Positions 1 through 6,458 of a stretch of 64,000 nucleotides of DNA are shown in pieces (positions within the stretch are counted from its first letter, which is position 1; each line of letters begins with the position of its first letter). The notes beneath the pieces are model-generated. The model saw nothing but the letters and a program-made list of their open reading frames with translations. It was not told where the DNA came from and searched no databases. A program made the translations under genes and the position numbers. The stretch spans positions 62,001 to 126,000 of IMG/VR virus record IMGVR_UViG_3300042890_002891. The stretch is one strand, 5' to 3'. This DNA comes from a virus.

Positions 1-210
1 AATTTCCACGCAAGCTGAAACCATTTCAAGTGGACTCCAGTGAGCATGCTTAACCAGGTATCGGATGAGTTTTTCTGATGTGTCAGTGTTGAGCTGATTG
101 GCAGGATTGGACACACGGGCGCAATACGCAATGAGTTCTTGTGCATTGTCGATTCCTGACTCTGCAAACTCCTTCGTGGGCTGACTGTAGCTGAGTAGTC
201 GAACATTCAT
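1..210 (-). CDS. thyX: Flavin-dependent thymidylate synthase ThyX, N-terminal part
   Basis: The first 70 residues of a protein whose remainder lies outside the window. The stretch CARVSNPANQ followed by an LIRYL..H.HWSPLEM pattern is the recognisable N-terminal region of ThyX, which makes dTMP from dUMP using FAD, NADPH and methylene-tetrahydrofolate. The flavin-binding RHR signature would lie downstream and cannot be seen. The ATG at 208-210 overlaps the stop of the next gene upstream (ATGA), so the two are co-transcribed. ThyX is common in large T4-like phages as part of nucleotide supply. Confidence 0.88.
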   Translation of the reverse strand, partial: MNVRLLSYSQPTKEFAESGIDNAQELIAYCARVSNPANQLNTDTSEKLIRYLVKHAHWSPLEMVSACVEI

Positions 211-509
211 AGACTTTTTAATAATTTATCCGTGGCTGGTTGAACAATATTGGCAACAGCATTTACATCAACCACAAAGTCAATGGTACGCACAGTGTCG
301 CCAAGCGAGTTGAGATTGCGGTTAAGCAGTTCTTCAATTTCATCGTTGTCAAGCCCGTCCCGTCTTAGTCTAGCTAGATTGATGGTCTTCTGACGATTGC
401 CATCTATGCGAACGATCATTTTATTGATGCATTCTAACGGAACTTCGGTCTTTTCTACTTCTGAAATTATATGATCCCACTTGGACAGGAATTCTTCACT
501 CAGCGGCAT
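207..509 (-). CDS. Conserved small phage protein, function unknown
   Basis: 100 residues, mixed charged and helical, with an internal RRDGLDNDEIEELLNR segment that looks like a short helical-turn module. It has no signal peptide or membrane segment. It starts inside the end of the upstream gene (14-nt overlap) and ends in an ATGA overlap with thyX, so it sits in a compact operon. Proteins of this size and style occur in T4-like phages, but I know no function and assign none. Confidence 0.7.
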   Translation of the reverse strand: MPLSEEFLSKWDHIISEVEKTEVPLECINKMIVRIDGNRQKTINLARLRRDGLDNDEIEELLNRNLNSLGDTVRTIDFVVDVNAVANIVQPATDKLLKSL

Positions 510-1236
510 GGGCAGCGACTTTGGCTTTGGCAGGTCGGCCCTTTTTCACTGCTGGCTTCTCAGCTTCCATCACTGGCATGGGTGCCATCTTGGGCAAGTC
601 CATCATTCGTACACCAGGAAACATTTTTTCTGCTTCCTTCTTCATTCTGGCTGCTTCGTTGATCATGCCAGTTGCTTCGTTGTGCATGCGCACCGCCTGG
701 GTAAGCATGTCAGCAGCAATGGATTTATCATCTAACGCACCGTCGACTGGGGCAGCAGAATAACCAGTGGTTGGTTTATTTTGTTGTGCCTTGTAGGCAG
801 CTTCTGCTTGACGCTTGACTTTGGGATCTACCAATCCTGCATTGTTGTCCAGGTCAGCCATCTTCTTGATTGCATCAGATCCCAGTTTCATTTCGTTCAG
901 GATCTTGTTGAGTTCGCTCAGTCGAACATTTGCATTGGGACTGGGTGTTACCAAAACATGTTCAGTATTCACACGCTTCATCAATCTTTCAGCATGCAGA
1001 GCCTGTAGCATGTTGCGACCATCCGGGAACAGATTGCGATTCAGTGCATCTGCCAATTCTTCGGCTGCTTGTCCGACAGGACTTTCCAGTACCTTCATCA
1101 GGGGATCATGAATGTGCATGGGCAGGAGGTCAGGATAGATAACCAAGCACATGTGCTCGTCGCCGGGGATCTGTCTAAAGACTACTGCAATCTTGCGATC
1201 GCTGTGTTTACCAATGTGTTTTAAAAATCTTGCCAT
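496..1236 (-). CDS. Conserved phage protein with AT-hook-like C-terminal tail, function unknown
   Basis: 246 residues from the ATG at 1234-1236, chosen because AAGGAGAA sits just upstream; the longer open frame has no such site. The N-terminal part (MARFLKHIGKH...) is rich in basic and hydrophobic residues. A helical middle is followed by a long charged helix (about 170-215) and an Ala/Lys/Pro tail with KKGRPAKAK near residue 235. The GRP core flanked by lysines resembles an AT-hook, so minor-groove DNA binding is possible (inference). It follows the 69-residue gene by one base. Confidence 0.75.
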   Translation of the reverse strand: MARFLKHIGKHSDRKIAVVFRQIPGDEHMCLVIYPDLLPMHIHDPLMKVLESPVGQAAEELADALNRNLFPDGRNMLQALHAERLMKRVNTEHVLVTPSPNANVRLSELNKILNEMKLGSDAIKKMADLDNNAGLVDPKVKRQAEAAYKAQQNKPTTGYSAAPVDGALDDKSIAADMLTQAVRMHNEATGMINEAARMKKEAEKMFPGVRMMDLPKMAPMPVMEAEKPAVKKGRPAKAKVAAHAAE

Positions 1237-1237
1237 G

Positions 1238-1447
1238 TTATTCTCCTTGGGGTTGTGTTTCAACTGGTGCCTGTGCTTCTTGAGCCTGGGCAATAGCGGT
1301 GGTGACAAATTGATCTAGCTTTTCATACAAGATTCCAATTTCTCGGGCTTCGCTGGCACCAAAGGCACCGCGTTTGAATGCAGCATCGATCACATTACGG
1401 CATGCCGCAATATCGTTGATTGTGAGTTGAAGTGTAGTGTCATCCAT
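1238..1447 (-). CDS. Small conserved phage protein, function unknown
   Basis: 69 residues, all helical in character (MDDTTLQLTINDIAACRNVI...), with a Gln/Ala-rich C-terminus. It is the first gene after the terminator at 1464-1499. Six bases upstream of its ATG lies TGTAAATA, a one-mismatch version of the late octamer, so it is probably the first gene of a late or middle unit running towards thyX. No domain recognised. Confidence 0.65.
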   Translation of the reverse strand: MDDTTLQLTINDIAACRNVIDAAFKRGAFGASEAREIGILYEKLDQFVTTAIAQAQEAQAPVETQPQGE

Positions 1448-1452
1448 GTAGA

Positions 1453-1460
1453 TATTTACA
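1453..1460 (-). promoter_or_regulatory. Late-promoter-like octamer TGTAAATA
   Basis: On the minus strand TGTAAATA stands 5 nt before the ATG at 1447. It differs from the T4 late consensus TATAAATA at one position and shares spacing and flank (ATCTnCATG) with the clearer copy at 8399-8406. Confidence 0.4.
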
Positions 1461-1463
1461 ATA

Positions 1464-1499
1464 GAAAATCCCCAGACATAAATTTATCTGGGGATTTCG
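1464..1499 (-). terminator. Rho-independent terminator after the VWA gene
   Basis: An 11-bp perfect stem (AAATCCCCAGA / TCTGGGGATTT, arms 1466-1476 and 1487-1497) with a 10-nt loop, followed on the minus strand by a short T-rich run. It lies 18 nt beyond the stop codon at 1517. Confidence 0.75.
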
Positions 1500-1516
1500 G
1501 TAAAACTGATTTCAGT

Positions 1517-2791
1517 TTATTTTTCGTCGTAGTAGGCAAATTGTCCCCAGGGTGGCACAATTGTTGTGGTACCATGCAGGATAAACACTGTATCGGTGTA
1601 GTTTTCATCACCCCATGAACCAAACGGATAGCCGTCTGTGAACATGACCAGCCGCTTGGGCTCAATCTCATGTTCCTTCAGGTAGTTGTACACACAATCA
1701 AAGTCTGTGCCGCCACCACCCTTGACCTCGTAGTCGCAGATGTCATCCAGGTTGTCACTGTCATACTGCACAGGATTGTAGGCCTCAGTATCAAAAGTCA
1801 CCACATGAATACGGTATGCCGGGAACGATTCCATGATGCCTTGAATCTCACTTAGAAAGTCCTTCAGCATCTTTTCGCTGATACTGCCTGAAGCGTCCAG
1901 AGCCACAGCAATATCAATCATGGGATCCAGTTTCATGCCGGGCATGACTGCATCCATGTGCCAACCTTTGCGGCTGGCTCGCATCCAGGTAAAGTCACTC
2001 TTGATAGTGCTCTCCAACTGCATACGCAACAGTTCACGCCAGTCCATCTTGGGCTCTGTGAGATCCTGGATCAGTCGCTTGACGCCTGCGGGCAAGTTGC
2101 CTGCTCCATCCACTGTGGCAGCCGCCGCCAGCATGGCTTCCTTGATCTCGTCCTTGATGGCCTGACGTTCTTCAGCAGTGAGTTTGGGACGACCCTTGCC
2201 TTTGCCTTCGTCATCACCGTCCCCATCACCCTCACTGTCGCCTTCACCATCCAGGTGCTCGTCAATCATTTGATCCAGCAATTTGCCAATATCAATCTTG
2301 TCTGCTTTTTCGTACAGTTTGTCGTAGACTTCTTCTGAGCTCAAGCCATCATACTTGGGATCATGCAAACAAGGCACTGACGTGATCTTTTCACCTACCT
2401 TGTGCTTGATCAAGTCTGCGTTTACACAATAGTCATTGGCAATGTTCCACAACTGTGGATCTCTGTCACCACGCCGTCCAAAGTGATCATACACACAATG
2501 CAGGACCTCATGTCCAAACAAGAATTCAATTTCTCTAGGACGCAACATCTTGATGAAGCGGCTATTGTAATAAAAGTGACGTCCGTCTGTGGCAGCAGTT
2601 GGGCACCATTCATCAGCATTGACTAACTTCAATCTAGTGGCCAAGTTACCAAAGAATGAAGCCTTGAGCAACAAGCCCACACGGGCTGTGATCAAGAGTT
2701 CACGTACTTCTCGGTCCACCCTGGGCTCAGTAGGCCCAATCAAATTAGCGAACTTTTTCTTGTCTTCTTTAGTGGCTGTGGTAGATGTCAT
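1517..2791 (-). CDS. VWA-like protein with HExxH metallopeptidase-type domain (DUF2201 type)
   Basis: 424 residues from the ATG at 2789-2791, which has AAAGGA 6 nt upstream; the 18 extra N-terminal codons of the open frame read through the promoter and were dropped. Near residue 94 is GHEVLH (HExxH zinc motif). A long acidic, low-complexity linker follows (Asp/Glu/Gly-rich, about 195-215). The C-terminal half carries a VWA-like fold with DASGS as MIDAS. This architecture matches the putative metallopeptidase/VWA family usually paired with a MoxR AAA+ ATPase. Such an ATPase lies two operons upstream (3844-4929). The target in phage infection is unknown; chaperone-like remodelling or proteolysis of a host complex is inference. 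Confidence 0.82.
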   Translation of the reverse strand: MTSTTATKEDKKKFANLIGPTEPRVDREVRELLITARVGLLLKASFFGNLATRLKLVNADEWCPTAATDGRHFYYNSRFIKMLRPREIEFLFGHEVLHCVYDHFGRRGDRDPQLWNIANDYCVNADLIKHKVGEKITSVPCLHDPKYDGLSSEEVYDKLYEKADKIDIGKLLDQMIDEHLDGEGDSEGDGDGDDEGKGKGRPKLTAEERQAIKDEIKEAMLAAAATVDGAGNLPAGVKRLIQDLTEPKMDWRELLRMQLESTIKSDFTWMRASRKGWHMDAVMPGMKLDPMIDIAVALDASGSISEKMLKDFLSEIQGIMESFPAYRIHVVTFDTEAYNPVQYDSDNLDDICDYEVKGGGGTDFDCVYNYLKEHEIEPKRLVMFTDGYPFGSWGDENYTDTVFILHGTTTIVPPWGQFAYYDEK

Positions 2792-2816
2792 GTGTGTCCT
2801 TTGCTGCTTATGTGTA

Positions 2817-2845
2817 ATTATAACACAAGAGTGATTAATAGTCAA
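2817..2845 (-). promoter_or_regulatory. Sigma70-type early promoter
   Basis: TTGACT, 17-nt spacer, TATAAT, reading into the VWA gene at 2791. It overlaps the end of the upstream gene. Confidence 0.85.
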
Positions 2846-3075
2846 GCCCGCAGTTCAGCGGCACGTTCGCAGGCATGGTTCAACTCAGTCTGTGCATCGC
2901 ACATCTCATTCCATGCTGCGTGGTCATTATGGTCGCCGCCCCAATTCTTAGGATTGTCTGGGTGGTTGTCTAAATCACTTGCAAACTGGTTGTAAACATT
3001 GCTTTGGTTTGCTTGGTGATATGCAACCAGTTTCTCGGCGTATTGCAGTGCAAGTTCTTGAACAGTGTAAGTCAT
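2842..3075 (-). CDS. Small hypothetical protein
   Basis: 77 residues from the ATG at 3073-3075, preceded by AAGGAG. Rich in Asn, His, Asp and Ala with a mostly helical pattern (MTYTVQELALQYAEKLVAYH...), and no cysteine pairs suggesting a zinc site. It has its own early promoter (3107-3135) and ends inside the promoter of the VWA gene. Function not recognised. Confidence 0.65.
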   Translation of the reverse strand: MTYTVQELALQYAEKLVAYHQANQSNVYNQFASDLDNHPDNPKNWGGDHNDHAAWNEMCDAQTELNHACERAAELRA

Positions 3076-3106
3076 TTCCGGGCTCCTTGTTGCTGTGTAT
3101 GTGTGT

Positions 3107-3135
3107 ATTATAGCACAAGAACGAATAATGGTCAA
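3107..3135 (-). promoter_or_regulatory. Sigma70-type early promoter
   Basis: TTGACC-N17-TATAAT, followed by the ACACACATACACAGCAACAA leader seen in many promoters of this window. Confidence 0.88.
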
Positions 3136-3140
3136 ATCGG

Positions 3141-3464
3141 TTAAAACAGCCCGGGATCCTGACCTTTGCGGTTTAGATACTTGAGCTGGAACCAAGAGTG
3201 CGCTGCTTCTGTAAAAAAATCCAGGTGCACCTGCGGACTATAGTGATGCCGCGTTTCTTCGTTGACGTTGCCGTTGACCAGAACAGTCTGCACATAAGGT
3301 TCCAGTCCCTGATGGTCTCGAGAACTAAAGCCCAGCTCGCGCCGCATTATGTGCCGCATGCGAATTGTGTTGCCATAGGTCTGAGTCAACAGATCTAGAA
3401 TCTCCATCCAGTCCGCAGGATCATGGAATACCACAAGATTCTTTTTTACAGTTACCCGACCCAC
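3141..3464 (-). CDS. Hypothetical protein
   Basis: 107 residues, basic, with many His, Arg and aromatic residues (MGRVTVKKNLVVFHD...). It begins in the final base of the upstream gene (shared base 3464), so it is translationally coupled to it. No domain recognised. Confidence 0.6.
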   Translation of the reverse strand: MGRVTVKKNLVVFHDPADWMEILDLLTQTYGNTIRMRHIMRRELGFSSRDHQGLEPYVQTVLVNGNVNEETRHHYSPQVHLDFFTEAAHSWFQLKYLNRKGQDPGLF

Positions 3465-3802
3465 TACTCAGTTCCTGAATGTGCCAGTTGAAAAAATGTC
3501 AGTTCTTTTTCGCTGGCAAGATAGATACGATAGTCTTTGTATGCAACTGAATATGCCCAGTACTGGTTCATGTCTTCTACTTGAACTGTAACGTCTGGGC
3601 GAACAGATCCCAACCACTTGATCGCGGACTGAATTTCCACGTCCTGGCTCCAGCCGTAGGTGCGATTCATCCAACGTCTAGCACGATCAAAGTCCAGCAC
3701 GCCGGTGCCATTGCCCCGTGTATTCTTGCTAAACTCCAACATGTAGTCAAAGACACCAGAATGACTGTATCGACGATCTAATCGGGTTACTAGATATTTC
3801 AT
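3464..3802 (-). CDS. Hypothetical protein
   Basis: 112 residues, rich in Tyr, Trp and Arg, with an alpha/beta pattern. Its start codon is only 6 nt below the terminator at 3808-3838 and no promoter is visible in between. It may therefore be expressed by read-through from the MoxR unit. Function not recognised. Confidence 0.6.
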   Translation of the reverse strand: MKYLVTRLDRRYSHSGVFDYMLEFSKNTRGNGTGVLDFDRARRWMNRTYGWSQDVEIQSAIKWLGSVRPDVTVQVEDMNQYWAYSVAYKDYRIYLASEKELTFFQLAHSGTE

Positions 3803-3807
3803 AGTTA

Positions 3808-3838
3808 TAAAAAAAGGGCTGCGATTAAACAGCCCTTT
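3808..3838 (-). terminator. Strong rho-independent terminator after the MoxR-type ATPase
   Basis: Stem AAAGGGCTG / CAGCCCTTT (arms 3813-3821 and 3830-3838) with an 8-nt loop, followed on the minus strand by seven T. It lies 6 nt beyond the ATPase stop codon. Confidence 0.92.
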
Positions 3839-3843
3839 CTAAT

Positions 3844-4929
3844 TTAGGCACTTGCCTGCAAAATGTATTTGCCGTACTTGGCGTGGAAGGCGTCAAAGTT
3901 CTTGAGCTTGGTAGGCAGGAACGGCAAGTCGTATGTGGTCAACGCAATACGAGCACCCATCACAGTCAACTCAGTCTCAAAGTTCTTCATCATATAGCCC
4001 AGAAAGTTGTCTGCCATGCTGTGGAACTGTGCGTCTGCTGGCTTGAGCTCAACATGGGCCTTGAGCTCATAGCACATGGAGATTACTAAACTGTACATGG
4101 CACTGACTTCTTTCACGTTCAAGTCTGTGACCTTGCCACTCAAGATGTCTGCAGGGTTGGGCATGCGTCCAGATACCTTGCGGTGTGCCATGAACTTCAC
4201 AGCAAGTCCTTCACCCACAGTACCTGCAATCAGGTTGGTAAGTGTGTCATCGTCTGTGGCACCTTGGTCCAGTAACTGGCTCACAAAGCTCCATGAACGT
4301 GGAGTAGCAAACGCACGTGAACTGGACTTGGCATCAAAGTCATACAGGTCCTGCTTGGCAAAGCTCAAGTAACCAACCACTTCGGGATGGATCTTGTTCT
4401 CCACAGCCCAGGTCTGCCAACTAGCAAAGTCCACCTTCATCTCCTGATGAATAAAGCGGTTTGCCAGCGGTGTGGGCATGCGATATGTGACGCCTTTGTC
4501 GCTTTCACGATTGCCTGCGGCCACCATCACAACATTGTCCGGCAAACGATACTTGCCAATGCGTCGATTCAGAATCAACTGATATGCTGCACTCTGCACG
4601 GACGGAGCAGCCGAGTTCAACTCATCTAAAAACAGCACCACAATAGGGTATGCTGCTGACATTTCTTCATCGGGCAATTCAATAGGAGGTGCCCAGTCCA
4701 TCTTGCCAATGTCCTTGTTGTAGAAAGGAATACCACGAATGTCGGTGGGTTCCATCTGTCCCAGGCGCAGGTCAATCATGAGTCCGCCGAGATCACTTGT
4801 GATGCCTTCTACCAGCTCACTTTTGCCAATGCCCGGAGGACCCCACAAGAATAAGGGACGTTTGACTTCAAATGCCTTGAGCAGGCTTTTACGAGCCTGG
4901 ATGGCTGTGACTGTGCGTGAATCTGACAT
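3844..4929 (-). CDS. MoxR-type AAA+ ATPase
   Basis: 361 residues. Walker A is GPPGIGKSE (residues 30-38), Walker B is VVLFLDELNS at about 95-105, and a sensor-type AAGNRESDKG follows. Order and spacing are those of MoxR-family AAA+ ATPases, which form hexameric remodelling rings. The usual partner is a VWA/metal-binding protein, and one is encoded nearby at 1517-2791, so the two probably work together (known family behaviour, inferred here). Expression starts at the promoter 4960-4988 and ends at a strong terminator. Confidence 0.88.
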   Translation of the reverse strand: MSDSRTVTAIQARKSLLKAFEVKRPLFLWGPPGIGKSELVEGITSDLGGLMIDLRLGQMEPTDIRGIPFYNKDIGKMDWAPPIELPDEEMSAAYPIVVLFLDELNSAAPSVQSAAYQLILNRRIGKYRLPDNVVMVAAGNRESDKGVTYRMPTPLANRFIHQEMKVDFASWQTWAVENKIHPEVVGYLSFAKQDLYDFDAKSSSRAFATPRSWSFVSQLLDQGATDDDTLTNLIAGTVGEGLAVKFMAHRKVSGRMPNPADILSGKVTDLNVKEVSAMYSLVISMCYELKAHVELKPADAQFHSMADNFLGYMMKNFETELTVMGARIALTTYDLPFLPTKLKNFDAFHAKYGKYILQASA

Positions 4930-4959
4930 GGAGTGGGTCCTTCTAGTTACTAAGTTTAT

Positions 4960-4988
4960 ATTATAACACTAACACGATTAAAGGTCAA
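4960..4988 (-). promoter_or_regulatory. Sigma70-type early promoter of the MoxR-type ATPase
   Basis: TTGACC-N17-TATAAT, with -10 at 4960-4965, 31 nt before the ATPase ATG. Confidence 0.88.
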
Positions 4989-5145
4989 CTGTGGCCGGCT
5001 CAAGCAGTTCACGAAGTTCATGCATGTGAATGCTGTCGTAGACCAAGTTGACAGGAACATCTAGCAAGGCACTGATTGAGGCCGGAGTCTCATCTTGTGC
5101 CAGTAAATCCTGGATCTCAATATCAAGTTCTTTAAATTGTCCCAT
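4978..5145 (-). CDS. Small acidic hypothetical protein
   Basis: 55 residues from the ATG at 5143-5145, which overlaps the upstream stop codon (TAATG). The sequence (IQDLLAQDETPASISALLDVP.. pattern) suggests a small helix-turn-helix or helical bundle, and is strongly acidic. Its 3' end overlaps the -35 of the MoxR promoter. Function unknown. Confidence 0.6.
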   Translation of the reverse strand: MGQFKELDIEIQDLLAQDETPASISALLDVPVNLVYDSIHMHELRELLEPATVDL

Positions 5146-5594
5146 TATGCTACTTCCTTTTGAGTTGTCAATGCTTCTGTCAATGCTGTCAATGTCCGGC
5201 TCAGCGGGTGTGTGTTTTCGTATGTGGTGCCACAGTACCACATACCGTCCCGCATGATGTAGTAATACTCAGCAGCACAGTCATCGCACTGTTCCAGGAA
5301 CTGTTCAAAGGTCAATGCTACTCGGAACTCTGTGTTCTTTTCACCGCGATCGCGTCCGTAAAATACAGTGATGTCTCCAGCAGGAGCGTCAAACGAATGT
5401 TCAACATCTGGTGGAATTTCAATATTCTTGCACAACACACTCATATCGCCCAGTGCTACCAAATAGTTGGCCTTGGCACTGTCATAATGTGCTTGCAAGA
5501 CAGCACCCGTGTGTTCCACGCTGCCATTCCAGTGGCAATAAACGCTTTTGACTTTGTTGCCATGCATGACGCCAATTCTGCTTCGTGTACCCAT
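5145..5594 (-). CDS. Conserved phage protein, function unknown
   Basis: 149 residues from MGTRSRIGVMHGNKVKSVYC; a longer open frame exists, but only this ATG falls at the right distance from the promoter at 5626-5654. The protein has a recognisable phage-conserved style: an N-terminal beta-rich half (CHWNGSVEHTG), a YGRDRGEKNTEFRVA segment and a Tyr/Trp-rich end (EYYYIMRDGMWYCGTTY). I know similar proteins from other phages but no function. It overlaps the next gene by TAATG. Confidence 0.75.
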   Translation of the reverse strand: MGTRSRIGVMHGNKVKSVYCHWNGSVEHTGAVLQAHYDSAKANYLVALGDMSVLCKNIEIPPDVEHSFDAPAGDITVFYGRDRGEKNTEFRVALTFEQFLEQCDDCAAEYYYIMRDGMWYCGTTYENTHPLSRTLTALTEALTTQKEVA

Positions 5595-5625
5595 TTTTGA
5601 CTCCGGTTTGTTGCTGTATGTGTGT

Positions 5626-5654
5626 ATTATAGCATTTCGGTGAATATTAGTCAA
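5626..5654 (-). promoter_or_regulatory. Sigma70-type early promoter
   Basis: TTGACT-N17-TATAAT with the conserved ACACACATACAGCAACAA leader. Confidence 0.88.
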
Positions 5655-5658
5655 CCAA

Positions 5659-5952
5659 TTAGTCTTTGGGTGAAAGATATTCAAACAGGATCCACTTGGC
5701 ACGATTCAGCAGTTGGCGCTGATCTTCCTGAAGATTGGCCAAGGTGTCTGAGTCATAAGGACCATGTGCCATCATCTCTTGGCAATCGCTCAACATGCTG
5801 GCCACAACCATTGCAGGGCCAGTGAACCGGAATGTGATGCTGGACTCTACACTTTCTCGAAGTTCAGCTTCGGTGCAACCGTACATGGCACGTTCACGTT
5901 CAAGTTTGATATTTTTGCCAACTGCGGCGCGGATTTCTGGTGCTGCTGTCAT
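5659..5952 (-). CDS. Hypothetical helical protein
   Basis: 97 residues with helical heptad-like spacing (EIRAAVGKNIKLERERAMYG...) and no membrane segment. It is a single-gene unit with its own early promoter (5979-6007) and an AAGGAG-like site before the ATG at 5950-5952. Function not recognised. Confidence 0.65.
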   Translation of the reverse strand: MTAAPEIRAAVGKNIKLERERAMYGCTEAELRESVESSITFRFTGPAMVVASMLSDCQEMMAHGPYDSDTLANLQEDQRQLLNRAKWILFEYLSPKD

Positions 5953-5978
5953 CTACTACTCCTTGTTGCTATGTGTGT

Positions 5979-6007
5979 ATTATAGCATTTCGAGTAATAA
6001 TGGTCAA
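5979..6007 (-). promoter_or_regulatory. Sigma70-type early promoter
   Basis: TTGACC-N17-TATAAT; the spacer ATTATTACTCGAAATGC is almost the same as in the other early promoters. Confidence 0.9.
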
Positions 6008-6012
6008 CCGTT

Positions 6013-6216
6013 TTATTTCTTTTTGGCAGTGGCTTCTTCTTCGGGGGTCATGAAGCGCGGTGGGTACGGATGATCCAGGAACTTGAAAAATCTCACTGGT
6101 TTCCAGTAGGTGTGCAAGAGATAGTTGATCACCACAACACCTGCGGTGATAACCACAAACCCCAGCATTATCAAAATGCTGCCTGTGAAAAAGAATGCGG
6201 CTTGATCTAGATTCAT
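6013..6216 (-). CDS. Small single-span membrane protein
   Basis: 67 residues. A hydrophobic stretch (about residues 7-30, FFFTGSILIMLGFVVITAGV) forms one transmembrane helix, followed by a basic tail with Tyr, Pro and Lys. The ATG lies one base below the stop codon of the 57-residue gene upstream, so the two are coupled. Early expression and size suggest an inner-membrane modifier of the host, but no function is known. Confidence 0.7.
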   Translation of the reverse strand: MNLDQAAFFFTGSILIMLGFVVITAGVVVINYLLHTYWKPVRFFKFLDHPYPPRFMTPEEEATAKKK

Positions 6217-6217
6217 G

Positions 6218-6391
6218 TTAGTAGATTTCTTTTACTAGAGTGAATTCTTCAGTGGGCCATAGTGCTTTGAATTCATCTGTTTTGACATAGTCGTTGTAGG
6301 ACTTGGCATCAAAGAACACTTTGTGGAATGCTGTTTTAAGAGTACCTTTTGGGTTTATTGTTAAGTAAACCGATTTTGCTTTGCCTGCCAT
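6218..6391 (-). CDS. Small hypothetical protein
   Basis: 57 residues (MAGKAKSVYLTINPKGTLKT...), basic then acidic, with aromatic residues along the chain. Coding is supported by the promoter at 6417-6445, a GGAGCACGAA-type site upstream of the ATG and tight coupling to the membrane-protein gene downstream. Function unknown. Confidence 0.65.
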   Translation of the reverse strand: MAGKAKSVYLTINPKGTLKTAFHKVFFDAKSYNDYVKTDEFKALWPTEEFTLVKEIY

Positions 6392-6416
6392 TTCGTGCTC
6401 CTGGTGTTAAGTATTG

Positions 6417-6445
6417 ATTATAACACTAGAAGGAATACAAGTCAA
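6417..6445 (-). promoter_or_regulatory. Sigma70-type early promoter
   Basis: TTGACT-N17-TATAAT upstream of the 57-residue gene. Confidence 0.85.
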
Positions 6446-6458
6446 TGGCATGTGGCAA

